The position numbers and the translations under genes were made by a program. The notes below the pieces were generated by a model, which worked only from the letters and a program-made list of their open reading frames with translations, searched no databases and had not been told where the DNA came from. Shown here in pieces: positions 16,646 through 23,839 of a stretch of 25,443 nt of DNA (the stretch's first letter is position 1; every line of letters starts with the position of its first letter). Source of the stretch: Candidatus Buchananbacteria bacterium (GTDB lineage Bacteria > Patescibacteriota > Patescibacteriia > CAIXNZ01); the NCBI GenBank assembly GCA_030592165.1, contig JAUVKC010000006.1, positions 1 through 25,443 on the forward strand, given 5' to 3'.

Positions 16646-18124
16646 ATGAAATATGAAGAATTTAAAATTACAGATTTAGGTAAATTTGAGGATATTTTTA
16701 AGCAAATAGTTTCATCATATCAGCTTGATGAAAAAAAGGAACAAGTTTTTGAGCATTTGAAACAAGTTTTATTTGATCAGATACGTGATGTTGATTTAGC
16801 TATTATTCTTGGTAAAGAATTAAATTTTGATTTTGCAACTTATTCTGGTCTTGCTTATAAACTAAAAAAAGAAATTATTGATAAAAAACTTGAGCTGGAA
16901 GTTTTTAAGGGGAGTTTAACGAATAAGTATTGGACAAAAGATAATCCGAATTTAATAGCTCAGGAAATAAAAGCAAAGTTGAATTTGAAATTTGAAACAG
17001 AGCCTCATGAACATAGATTTTATCAAGCGGTTTTGAGCTGGATAAAAGGTATTAGAGATAATGATGAATTAAAAGATATTTTGATCAAAGCAGCCAAAGT
17101 AGGTGGACTTGAAATGGAAGATGAACTGGCAGTACAGATTATAGAACTTTTAGAACAAAAAAAAGAAGAGATAACTAAGGAGCAAATAGATTTAGCACAA
17201 ATTATAAATGAAAATGAGGGGGAATTGGAAGAAAAAAGTGGGTTTACTGAGTCTCAGGAAAAAGAAATTCAAATTGATATTGATAATGGTCCAGCTAAAG
17301 CAAAATTTGAACCTCAAGAAAATATTACTGGTGATGATCTTACAATTGGTAAATTACTGGAAGTTAAAGGTGTTAAACATGCAGATATAGCTAAGCCAAA
17401 TCAACCATCGGGAGATTTGGTGCAAGAAATTGAAGCTAAAGAAGAATTTTTGGAAAGTAGGGAAGAATTAGCTCCACCATCTCCGGCTCTGGTTGCACCT
17501 AAAGGCAGTATGTCTGCTAAAGATTTTAATAATTTTGAGTTTGAAACAGAAGAACAACCAGTTCAGATCAAAACAAATCACCAGGATGTAGAAGCAAAAG
17601 AGGCTCAAATATTAGCAACAATCAGAGGTGAAGAGGATTTGCCAGAACCACAATTACCTCATGAAGCACAAGAAATTGAACCAACAACGCAACCAACAGT
17701 TATTAAGCAAGAAATTCCTCAAGTCCGGTCAGACATAAAACAGCCATCAATTATTAAACAGCCAGAAATTACAGGACAAAGACCGACTATGGATGATGTA
17801 AAATTTTCTCCCCAGCTTTATGGTCCAATTGAAGAATTAGCTTCATTTAAAATTACTGATTTGCGTAGATTATCAAAAGATCCTAACGAAGCAATAAATA
17901 AAATTACAGCTAAACTTGATCTTTTGGAAGATGAATCTATTACGAAAAAAGTTGATGGAATAAAAGCTTTAAAGCTAAGTCCATTATATAAAATTTATTC
18001 TGAAATAATGAGTAAAGCAATTACGCAAGGGAAGTCTTTTACTCAAATAATTGAAGCTGATCCCTTAATGACAATCGAAGAATTTAAAGCTATAATGACA
18101 TTAAATAAACAATTACAATATTAA
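16646..18124 (+). CDS. unrecognised cytosolic protein of the secretion-like cluster
   Basis: A 492-residue soluble, acidic protein with no signal or membrane segment and no domain I recognise. It has three parts: a helical N-terminus (1-180); a low-complexity Glu/Pro/Gln/Ile linker (about 180-385); and a conserved-looking helical C-terminus (about 386-492) with SPLYKIYSEIMSKAITQGKS and LTMIEEF-like Ile/Glu pattern. The word FKITDL occurs at residues 6-11 and again at 401-406, hinting at an old internal duplication. It sits 3 bases after the VirB6-like gene and 2 bases before prgI-like, so it is almost surely co-translated with them. A cytosolic adaptor or regulator of the machine is a guess from position. 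Confidence 0.6.
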   Translation: MKYEEFKITDLGKFEDIFKQIVSSYQLDEKKEQVFEHLKQVLFDQIRDVDLAIILGKELNFDFATYSGLAYKLKKEIIDKKLELEVFKGSLTNKYWTKDNPNLIAQEIKAKLNLKFETEPHEHRFYQAVLSWIKGIRDNDELKDILIKAAKVGGLEMEDELAVQIIELLEQKKEEITKEQIDLAQIINENEGELEEKSGFTESQEKEIQIDIDNGPAKAKFEPQENITGDDLTIGKLLEVKGVKHADIAKPNQPSGDLVQEIEAKEEFLESREELAPPSPALVAPKGSMSAKDFNNFEFETEEQPVQIKTNHQDVEAKEAQILATIRGEEDLPEPQLPHEAQEIEPTTQPTVIKQEIPQVRSDIKQPSIIKQPEITGQRPTMDDVKFSPQLYGPIEELASFKITDLRRLSKDPNEAINKITAKLDLLEDESITKKVDGIKALKLSPLYKIYSEIMSKAITQGKSFTQIIEADPLMTIEEFKAIMTLNKQLQY

Positions 18125-18126
18125 AA

Positions 18127-18546
18127 ATGGAACAATTTTTAGTCCCACAATTTATTGAGATAGAAACTAAAATTATCGGGCCAATAACAACTCGTCAGTT
18201 TTTGATTATGATGATTGCCGGTATGCTTGATTTTATTTTATATAAGTTATTATATATAAATACTTTTATAATTGTCGGGTTATTTATTACTACTATTTTT
18301 GGGATTATTGCTTTTGCTAGGATAAACGGTATGCCTTTTCACTTTTTTTTCTTGAATTTAGTGCAAACTTTTCAAAAGCCAAAATTACGGGTTTGGGATA
18401 AAACAAAGGAAATTATACTTGAAAAAAAGGAAGAAAAAAAAGAAATTAAAAAAGAATTTATTCCTAAACAAGGAATTGAAGGTAGTAGTCTAGCAAAACT
18501 AGCTTTAACTGTTAATACTGGTGGAGCTTATAAAGAAGATAAATAA
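18127..18546 (+). CDS. PrgI family protein (VirB3/TrbD-like)
   Basis: A 139-residue protein that matches the PrgI family: the N-terminal FLVPQFIEIETKIIGPIT motif, two closely spaced membrane helices (about 24-41 and 44-65), then FARINGMPFHFFFLNLVQ and a basic tail. PrgI proteins occur in Gram-positive and Patescibacteria type IV secretion-like loci next to VirB4, in the position held by VirB3 in classical systems, where they probably tether the ATPase to the membrane. Here the split VirB4 genes follow directly. The C-terminal 35 residues (KKEEKKEIKKEF) are a charged extension. The family call is strong; the tethering role is by analogy. Confidence 0.88.
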   Translation: MEQFLVPQFIEIETKIIGPITTRQFLIMMIAGMLDFILYKLLYINTFIIVGLFITTIFGIIAFARINGMPFHFFFLNLVQTFQKPKLRVWDKTKEIILEKKEEKKEIKKEFIPKQGIEGSSLAKLALTVNTGGAYKEDK

Positions 18547-18568
18547 TTAGAAATCTGAACCATTAAAA

Positions 18569-18574
18569 TATAAT
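18569..18574 (+). promoter_or_regulatory. possible -10 element (TATAAT) before the split VirB4 genes
   Basis: The 85-base gap between the PrgI-like stop and ATG 18632 is the largest inside the cluster and holds a perfect TATAAT. No good -35 is visible. The gap also contains near-repeated words (AATTAGTGAT, GATTAGTG). It may be an internal promoter; the AT content makes a chance match easy. Confidence 0.3.
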
Positions 18575-18631
18575 CACGAATGATACTAAAATTAGTGATA
18601 AATGATTAGTGTTTCAAATAACACATATATT

Positions 18632-19288
18632 ATGGCAAAAAAACCATCAACACAAAAATATTTGGATATATCGGAAATTAAAGAAAATTTAGTTGTGCTT
18701 AAGGACGGAACTTTAAGATCTGTTATTATTTGTTCAAGTATAAATTTTTCTTTATTATCTGAAGATGAACAGCAGGCCAAAATTAGTGGTTATATGCAAT
18801 TTTTGAATGCTTTAGATCATCCTTTGCAGATAGTTGTTCAGTCAAGAAAACTTGATATTGAAGGTTATATCACTCGATTAAGAGAAGCTCAAAAAAAACA
18901 AACAAATGAGTTATTAAAAGCTCAAATTATTGATTATATGGCCTATGTCCAGCAATTAATTGAACTTGGTGAAATAATGACTAAGAGATTTTTTGTAGTT
19001 GTCCCGTATGATCCTTTAGGTGATAAATCAAGAGGTTTTTGGCCACGCTTTAAATCACTTTTTTCTTCTGGTAGATCTATTTCAATCAAAAAAAGTAAAT
19101 TTGAAGAGTACCGTAATAAAATGCAATTAAGAATTAATAATATTTTAAGTGGTTTAAATTCCATGGGTCTTGATGCAGTTCAATTAGATACACAAGGTTT
19201 AATTGAGCTTTATTATAATGTTTATAATCCAAAAACAAGTCAATCTCAGAAATTAAAAGAAATCGATAAATTAAATCTTGAAACATAA
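18632..19288 (+). CDS. TraC/VirB4 N-terminal-domain protein (first half of a split VirB4)
   Basis: A 218-residue soluble protein resembling the N-terminal domain of VirB4/TraE-type ATPases. It has a VVLKDGTLRSVI strand pair, SSINFSLLSEDEQQA, FLNALDHPLQIVVQSRKLD, a helical connector, RFFVVVPYDPLG, and a final GLDAVQLDTQGLIELYYNVYNP. It has no Walker motifs of its own. The gene downstream carries the next part of the VirB4 N-domain and the motor, so the two together (870 residues) make one normal-sized VirB4. I chose ATG 18632; the ATG at 18602 in the same frame would add ten residues not expected for the family (the protein typically begins MAKK...). The two frames are the same, separated by TAA and one codon. 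Confidence 0.82.
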   Translation: MAKKPSTQKYLDISEIKENLVVLKDGTLRSVIICSSINFSLLSEDEQQAKISGYMQFLNALDHPLQIVVQSRKLDIEGYITRLREAQKKQTNELLKAQIIDYMAYVQQLIELGEIMTKRFFVVVPYDPLGDKSRGFWPRFKSLFSSGRSISIKKSKFEEYRNKMQLRINNILSGLNSMGLDAVQLDTQGLIELYYNVYNPKTSQSQKLKEIDKLNLET

Positions 19289-19291
19289 TTT

Positions 19292-21250
19292 ATGGCATTA
19301 GAAATACCTACAAATCAAGAAAAAACACCTCCTCAAGTTGATGCAGCAAAATTATCTGCCAAACAACGTAAAGAGCAAGAGCAGGCTTCTATTAAGCAAG
19401 AAGCTATTACTTTGGAAGAGGAAAGAATTTACCAAAAAGGGGTTGTTAATATTAAAGATTTAATTGCTCCAGCAGCTTTTGAGGTAAAACCTTCATATTT
19501 AATATTAGGTGATAGTTATGTTAGAACGTTTTTTGTTTTAAATTATCCCCGTTATATTGGTGTAGGTTGGTTTACACCTATCGTCAATATGAGCAAAACT
19601 CTGGATGTTGGTATGTTTTTTTATCCTGTTAAATCTGAAATTATTTTAAAACAATTAAAAAAGAGGGTTGGTAATTTACAAGCCCAATTAATGTCAGATA
19701 TTGAAAAAGGAGCTCCTCGTGATCCGATCTTGGAAACAGCTTTACGAGATATAGAAAAATTAAGAGATGATTTAACCCAAGGGATTGAAAGATTTTTTCA
19801 GTTTGCTTTATATACAACAATTTATGCCAAAGATGAAGACGAATTAGAACAATTAACTTCTGAAATAGAATCAATTTTTGGTGGTAAATTAATTTATAGT
19901 AAAAAGGTATTATATCAGGCTGAGCAAGGTTTTAATTCAACCTTACCATTAGGTAATGATGAATTGATGATCTCATTTAATATGAATACTTCTCCGGTAG
20001 CTTCCTCTTTTCCTTTTATTTCTTCTGAATTAACTTCAGATAACGGTATCTTATATGGCATTAACAGGCATAATAATAGTTTGATATTATTTGATCGGTT
20101 TTCTTTACAAAATGCAAACTTTGTTGTTTTTGCGACTTCTGGTGCCGGTAAAAGTTATGCGATTAAACTTGAAGTTTTAAGAAGTATGATGATGGGAGCT
20201 GATGTGATTATTATTGATCCGGAAAAAGAATATGTTCATTTATCGGAAGCTGTTGGGGGTACTTATGTGAATATTTCATTAACTTCAAAAGAAAGAATAA
20301 ATCCTTTTGATTTACCACCAAAAGTAGATGATATGAATACTGAAGAAATTATTAGGGTAGGTGTAATTATTGTTAAAGGACTTTTAAAATTAATGTTTGG
20401 TAAAATTACTGTTGAGGAAGATGCAGTTTTGGACAGAGCTTTGATTGAAACATATGCCTCAAAAGATGTTACTCCTGATGCAGATTTGACAACTATTGAA
20501 CCTCCGGTCATGCAAGATCTACAAAATATTTTAGCTGGAATGGAAGGTGCTGAGAAATTAAGTTTACGATTACAAAAATATACAACTGGAACCTTTTCTG
20601 GTTTATTTAATAAACCAACTAATGTTGATATGAAAAATCAGTTAGTTGTTTTTAGTGTTCGTGACCTTGAAGATGAATTAAGACCGATTGCTATTTATAG
20701 TATTGTGACTTATATCTGGAATGTTGTTCGTTCAGAGCCCAAGAGAAGGATTTTGGTGATTGATGAAGCTTGGTGGTTGATGCAACATGAAGATTCAGCA
20801 GCTTTTGTTCATGCGTTGGTAAAGCGTTGTCGTAAATATTATCTTGGAGTAACAACAATAACTCAGGATGTAAATGACTTTTTAGATCATCCTCGTGGTA
20901 GAGCTATTGTGACAAATTCAGCTATTCAGTTGCTATTAAAACAATCAAAAGCGGCTATTGATACAATTCAAAAAGTATTTTTATTAACCGAAGGAGAAAA
21001 ATATCTTTTGTTAGAAGGTGATGTTGGTCAGGGAATATTTTTTGCTGGGAATAAACATGTAGCTATCCAAGTCGTTGCTTCATATGGGGAAGATCAGGTG
21101 ATAACCACTGATCCAAAACAACTTTTAGAAATTGAAGCAGCCAAAAAAGAATTTGCAGGTGAAGATGACTCAGAAGGACAAGCTGAAAAAGGTGAAACAG
21201 CAGAAAAAAAACCGCCAAAATCTAAAGAAAAAGAAGAATTAGAAATTTAA
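19292..21250 (+). CDS. VirB4-type secretion ATPase (motor half)
   Basis: A 652-residue P-loop ATPase that should power substrate or pilin movement at the cytoplasmic face of the membrane. The N-terminal ~260 residues hold the remaining part of the VirB4 N-domain (YLILGDSYVRTFFVLNYPRY, VDVGMFFYPV-like strand, and a helical insert at about 125-165). Walker A TSGAGKSY is at about 282-289, followed by IIIDPEKEYVHL. Walker B LVIDEAWWLM is near 486-495, and the VirB4/TraG-like TTITQDVNDFLDHPRGRAI and TEGEKYLLLEGDVGQGIF segments come after. The tail is acidic/Lys-rich and disordered. All motor motifs look intact. It lies 3 bases after its N-terminal partner gene and 19 before the VirB8-like gene. 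Confidence 0.93.
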   Translation: MALEIPTNQEKTPPQVDAAKLSAKQRKEQEQASIKQEAITLEEERIYQKGVVNIKDLIAPAAFEVKPSYLILGDSYVRTFFVLNYPRYIGVGWFTPIVNMSKTLDVGMFFYPVKSEIILKQLKKRVGNLQAQLMSDIEKGAPRDPILETALRDIEKLRDDLTQGIERFFQFALYTTIYAKDEDELEQLTSEIESIFGGKLIYSKKVLYQAEQGFNSTLPLGNDELMISFNMNTSPVASSFPFISSELTSDNGILYGINRHNNSLILFDRFSLQNANFVVFATSGAGKSYAIKLEVLRSMMMGADVIIIDPEKEYVHLSEAVGGTYVNISLTSKERINPFDLPPKVDDMNTEEIIRVGVIIVKGLLKLMFGKITVEEDAVLDRALIETYASKDVTPDADLTTIEPPVMQDLQNILAGMEGAEKLSLRLQKYTTGTFSGLFNKPTNVDMKNQLVVFSVRDLEDELRPIAIYSIVTYIWNVVRSEPKRRILVIDEAWWLMQHEDSAAFVHALVKRCRKYYLGVTTITQDVNDFLDHPRGRAIVTNSAIQLLLKQSKAAIDTIQKVFLLTEGEKYLLLEGDVGQGIFFAGNKHVAIQVVASYGEDQVITTDPKQLLEIEAAKKEFAGEDDSEGQAEKGETAEKKPPKSKEKEELEI

Positions 21251-21269
21251 TTAAATTTAATAAAATATT

Positions 21270-21914
21270 ATGGCTGAAACTTTACAAGTACAAAATAAAA
21301 AAAGTAAAAGATTGCTTTGGTTAATTTTATTAATTTTATTTTTATTTATAATTGCAGCAATTATTTATTTAGTTTTAAATTATTACCAGGCTCCACAGGA
21401 AGATGATATCAATTTAAATCAAACAGTTCCTGTGCCTGAAATTATACCTCCTGGAATTGATGAGTTTAATCAACCTAGTTCATCAATTTTATTAGATATT
21501 GAAGCTGAAAATGGCGAGGTATCTGAACCAGTTAAAGAAAATGGAATATTATTGGTTTCAACAGCTTTTGTTGAAAGATTTGGTAGTTATTCAAATCAAA
21601 GCGATTACACAAATTTAGATGATCTTGAAATATTTATGACAGAAAATATGAAAAACTGGATACCTACATACAAAAAACAATTACAATTAGAAAATCCTGA
21701 TTTTAATATATATTATGCGATCAATACTGAAGCAATTTCTACTCAAATAAATTCAATGGATGATGAAGCTGGTACAGCAAATATTTTGATTAAAACACAA
21801 AGACAAGAATTTGAAAATTCGCCTAATAATTCAAAGGTTATTTATCAGGATATAATTTTAGATTTAGTTAAAATTGACAATCAATGGAAAGTCAAAGGAG
21901 CTTTTTGGCAATAA
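21270..21914 (+). CDS. single-pass membrane protein, possibly VirB8-like
   Basis: A 214-residue protein with a short basic cytosolic end, one membrane helix (about 14-38) and an extracytoplasmic domain. A Pro/Glu-rich linker (39-85) leads to a globular C-terminus beginning VSTAFVERFGSYSNQSDYTNL and ending VIYQDIILDLVKIDNQWKVKGAFW. The closing beta strands with a conserved Trp pattern (xxWKVxxxxW) resemble NTF2-like domains of VirB8/TcpC-type assembly factors. Topology and position beside VirB4 support such a role, but sequence alone does not prove the fold. The 3' end overlaps comF by 31 bases if comF begins at ATG 21884. Confidence 0.62.
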   Translation: MAETLQVQNKKSKRLLWLILLILFLFIIAAIIYLVLNYYQAPQEDDINLNQTVPVPEIIPPGIDEFNQPSSSILLDIEAENGEVSEPVKENGILLVSTAFVERFGSYSNQSDYTNLDDLEIFMTENMKNWIPTYKKQLQLENPDFNIYYAINTEAISTQINSMDDEAGTANILIKTQRQEFENSPNNSKVIYQDIILDLVKIDNQWKVKGAFWQ

Positions 21915-22630
21915 TAATAAATATTTGGCAATACTTTCTTGATCTGATATTTCCAAAGCAATGCTTGGATTGTGGAGTTGAAGGAAGTTATTTATGTGCT
22001 AATTGTTTTAATAAAATAAAACTAAATGATAAAAATTATTGTATTTTTTGTAAAAGAGAATTATTAGATTTTAAACCGTGTAGTAAGTGTGAAAATATTG
22101 GTTTGAAACAAGTTTTAGTAGCAACTGATTATAATCAACCAACAATTCAAGATTTACTACATAATTTGAAATATAAATATACTGAAGAAATAGGCGGTGT
22201 TTTAGCTAATATCTTGAAAGAATTTATTAAGCAAAATAATTCAAAAAATGTTTTAAACTTTGATCCGATAAAAACTATTTTTGTACCCATACCTTTACAT
22301 AAAAAAAGATATTTACAAAGAGGTTTTAATCAAAGTAAGCTAATTGCCGATGAGCTAGCTAAAGAATTATTTGTTCCAGTTAAACAATTATTAAAAAGAA
22401 ATAAAAATACAGAAACACAGGTAAGTATGAACAGGCAAGAGCGTTTAATTAATTTGAAAAATGCTTTTGAAATAATAAATGAACAAGAAATTGATAAACA
22501 AAAAAACATCATATTAATAGATGATGTAGTTACCACAGGAAGTACTTTAAATGAATGTACCGTAGTTTTAAAAAAATCTGGTTTTGAAAATGTATATGCC
22601 CTTGTTGTAGCTCAAAGAGATATTGAATAA
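21884..22630 (+). CDS. comF: ComF family protein (phosphoribosyltransferase-like competence protein)
   Basis: ComF proteins act on the cytosolic side of natural transformation, handling incoming single-stranded DNA; the exact reaction is unsettled. Visible are the N-terminal zinc-ribbon cysteines (CLDCG, CANC, CIFCKRE, CSKC, residues about 25-70), FVPIPLHKKRYLQRGFNQS, and the PRPP-binding loop ILIDDVVTTGST near 210-221. Length (248) is normal. The start is open: ATG 21884 lies inside the previous gene with no Shine-Dalgarno, while the in-frame TTG at 21905 has AAAGGAG ending 4 bases upstream and would shorten the product by seven residues. Its place at the end of the secretion-like cluster suggests, but does not prove, that the machine takes up DNA. 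Confidence 0.92.
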   Translation: MESQRSFLAIIINIWQYFLDLIFPKQCLDCGVEGSYLCANCFNKIKLNDKNYCIFCKRELLDFKPCSKCENIGLKQVLVATDYNQPTIQDLLHNLKYKYTEEIGGVLANILKEFIKQNNSKNVLNFDPIKTIFVPIPLHKKRYLQRGFNQSKLIADELAKELFVPVKQLLKRNKNTETQVSMNRQERLINLKNAFEIINEQEIDKQKNIILIDDVVTTGSTLNECTVVLKKSGFENVYALVVAQRDIE

Positions 22631-22658
22631 GGTACTTGGTAATGGGTAATTTAGCCCA

Positions 22659-22724
22659 TGGCGGATTCACATCCGCCGAAGCTTGTCGCAGTAATTATAC
22701 TAGACAATTTACCAATTTTAAAAT
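22659..22724. repeat. palindromic intergenic repeat, copy A
   Basis: Contains a perfect 7-bp hairpin, GGCGGAT (22660-22666) and ATCCGCC (22671-22677), then GAAGCTTGTCGCAGT and an A/T-rich end CAATTTTAAAAT. The first 33 bases match copy C exactly. It is GC-richer than the surrounding genome. It is flanked by GGTAA/TTACC words that could pair around it. It lies directly after comF and could double as that operon's transcript-end hairpin. Confidence 0.7.
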
Positions 22725-22735
22725 TTTTATCACAA

Positions 22736-22820
22736 TGGCGGAGCCATATCCGCCGAAGCTTGTCGAAGTAATTACACTAGACAATTCACCAATTTTAAAA
22801 TGACGACAAGCGAAGGCGGA
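22736..22820. repeat. palindromic intergenic repeat, copy B, abutting tRNA-Ser(UGA)
   Basis: Hairpin GGCGGA (22737-22742) and TCCGCC (22749-22754) with a changed loop; then GAAGCTTGTCG and an A/T-rich middle like copy A. It ends in CGACAAGCGAAGGCGGA (22804-22820), which reverse-complements 22749-22765 except for a central GAA/TTC swap. The last four bases of this arm lie inside tRNA-Ser(UGA) (discriminator plus acceptor end). Confidence 0.7.
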
Positions 22821-22903
22821 GAGGGTGGGATTCGAACCCACGGTCCCGTTTCCGAGACTCCAGTTTTCAAGACTGGTACATTCGACCACTCTGTCACCTC
22901 TCC
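22817..22903 (-). tRNA. tRNA-Ser, anticodon TGA
   Basis: A type II tRNA of 87 bases including the discriminator. On the - strand it begins GGAGAGG and ends CCTCTCC, a full 7-bp acceptor stem, with discriminator G73 as expected for serine. The anticodon stem CCAGT/ACTGG encloses the loop CTTGAAA, giving anticodon UGA (reads UCA and wobble). A long variable arm and GGTTCGAATCC T-arm are present. CCA is not encoded; the trailer begins CCT. A promoter of its own is not clear, and it may be co-transcribed with the tRNA-Ser(GCU) that lies upstream on the same strand. Confidence 0.96.
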
Positions 22904-22940
22904 AAAATATAGTAATGGGTAATGAATAATTATGACCCCC

Positions 22941-23025
22941 TGGCGGATTCACATCCGCCGAAGCTTGTCGCAGTGATAAAATTAACCGGCTTACCCATAT
23001 TAAAATGACGACAAGCGAAGGCGGA
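22941..23025. repeat. palindromic intergenic repeat, copy C, abutting tRNA-Ser(GCU)
   Basis: Hairpin GGCGGAT (22942-22948) and ATCCGCC (22953-22959), then GAAGCTTGTCGCAGT, an A/T-rich middle, and the closing arm CGACAAGCGAAGGCGGA (23009-23025), which again overlaps the 3' end of the neighbouring tRNA gene. Outer words ATGGGTAA (from about 22915) and TTACCCAT (22991-22998) are also complementary, giving nested pairing. The repeat fills the gap between the two tRNA-Ser genes. Confidence 0.7.
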
Positions 23026-23108
23026 GAGGGAGGGATTCGAACCCTCGGTACCAATGAAGGTACAACACCTTAGCAGGGTGCCCCTTTCGACCGCTCAGGC
23101 ACCTCTCC
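23022..23108 (-). tRNA. tRNA-Ser, anticodon GCT
   Basis: A type II tRNA of 87 bases including discriminator G73. Acceptor GGAGAGG/CCTCTCC is identical to that of the other serine tRNA. The anticodon arm GCACC-CTGCTAA-GGTGT gives anticodon GCU, reading AGC and AGU. A long variable arm (about GTACCTTCATTGGTAC) and a GGTTCGAATCC T-arm are present. CCA is not encoded. A near-consensus promoter lies just upstream on the - strand. Confidence 0.96.
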
Positions 23109-23127
23109 AGTCCAATACTTAAGTAAT

Positions 23128-23156
23128 ATTTTAGCTTAAATTACAATAAATGTCAA
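23128..23156 (-). promoter_or_regulatory. sigma-70-type promoter for tRNA-Ser(GCU)
   Basis: On the - strand, a perfect -35 TTGACA (complement of 23151-23156) is followed by exactly 17 bases and a -10 TAAAAT (complement of 23128-23133, one mismatch to TATAAT). A start near 23121 would leave a leader of about 12 bases before the tRNA. It is the best promoter in the window, and may also drive tRNA-Ser(UGA) by read-through. Confidence 0.8.
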
Positions 23157-23185
23157 CTTTAAATTAAGATAAATTAATCAAAAAT

Positions 23186-23695
23186 ATGCCACAAAATACT
23201 GAAAAATTAAAGCAAATAAATTATAATTTTGGTGATACCTTATACTCTTGGGAAGTGCCTGAATTTGAAGAAAGACAAAGAGGTTTTGTTTGGTATTTAT
23301 TAATGATAAGTGTGGCAGTTGTTTTAATGGTAATAAGTATTGTTACAGCTAATTTTTTGTTCGCCTTAATCATCATTTTAACTGTTTTTATAGTTTTTTT
23401 GAAAACTTATTCTCCAAATAGAAATTTTAAGTTTTCTATTTATGAAAGTGGTATTATGTTGGGTCAGGAATTTTATGAATATAAGGATATTACAGCGTTT
23501 TATCTAATATATGATCCTCCGTTTACTAAAAAACTGTATTTTACAGTGAAAAGTTTTGGTCCTGATATGTCGGTGCCTTTAAAAAATTTGAATCCTTTGT
23601 TAGTTAGAGAAGCTCTTTTGGATTACCTGGAAGAAGATTTGGAAAAAGAAAATGAGACACTTGAAGACCAGTTAGACACATTTTTAAAATTGTAA
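23186..23695 (+). CDS. small two-helix membrane protein of unknown function (bacterial PH-like)
   Basis: A 169-residue protein. After a soluble N-terminus containing YSWEVPEFEERQRG come two adjacent membrane helices (about 35-54 and 57-76). A small C-terminal domain (about 80-150) follows with alternating strands (FKFSIYESGIMLGQEFYEYKDITAFYLI, KLYFTVKSFG, MSVPLKNLNP). It ends in a helix and an acidic tail. The layout resembles small membrane proteins with a PH-like domain that are common in Patescibacteria; function unknown. The start ATG 23186 has no Shine-Dalgarno. It stands alone, followed by a hairpin terminator. Confidence 0.7.
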   Translation: MPQNTEKLKQINYNFGDTLYSWEVPEFEERQRGFVWYLLMISVAVVLMVISIVTANFLFALIIILTVFIVFLKTYSPNRNFKFSIYESGIMLGQEFYEYKDITAFYLIYDPPFTKKLYFTVKSFGPDMSVPLKNLNPLLVREALLDYLEEDLEKENETLEDQLDTFLKL

Positions 23696-23721
23696 ATTAC
23701 TATAAGCTTTATTTGTTTTGG

Positions 23722-23744
23722 GGAGATATTTAATATCTCCTTTA
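23722..23744 (+). terminator. intrinsic terminator-like hairpin
   Basis: GGAGATAT (23722-23729), loop TTA, ATATCTCC (23733-23740): a perfect 8-bp stem followed by TTTATTAG. The T-run is short, so termination may be partial. It lies 26 bases after the membrane protein gene and about 15 bases before tRNA-Arg. Confidence 0.65.
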
Positions 23745-23759
23745 TTAGTTTCCTTCTTT

Positions 23760-23831
23760 GCTCTCATAGTTTAATGGATAGAACGCAAGATTGCGGATCT
23801 TGTAATGTAGGTTCGATTCCTACTGGGAGCA
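23760..23831 (+). tRNA. tRNA-Arg, anticodon GCG
   Basis: A 72-base type I tRNA. Acceptor GCTCTCA pairs with TGGGAGC (one G-T pair), with discriminator A. The D-arm is GTTT/GAAC. The anticodon arm CAAGA-TTGCGGA-TCTTG gives anticodon GCG, which reads CGC and CGU. The T-arm GTAGG-TTCGATT-CCTAC is normal. CCA is not encoded. It ends 8 bases before the recG start. Confidence 0.93.
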
Positions 23832-23839
23832 CAATTATT

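Noticed and set aside
4435..22630. Conjugative or integrative element
   Set aside because: No relaxase, coupling protein, integrase, transposase or flanking direct repeats, and base composition matches the neighbours.
22659..23025. CRISPR-like array
   Set aside because: Only three diverged copies with irregular spacing, internal hairpins and no cas genes nearby; they are palindromic intergenic repeats.
22695..23054. 119-codon open frame on the - strand across the tRNA-Ser region
   Set aside because: It runs through both tRNA genes and the repeats; its RVRIPPSPP and VGSNPTLSA words are the usual translation of tRNA T-arms.
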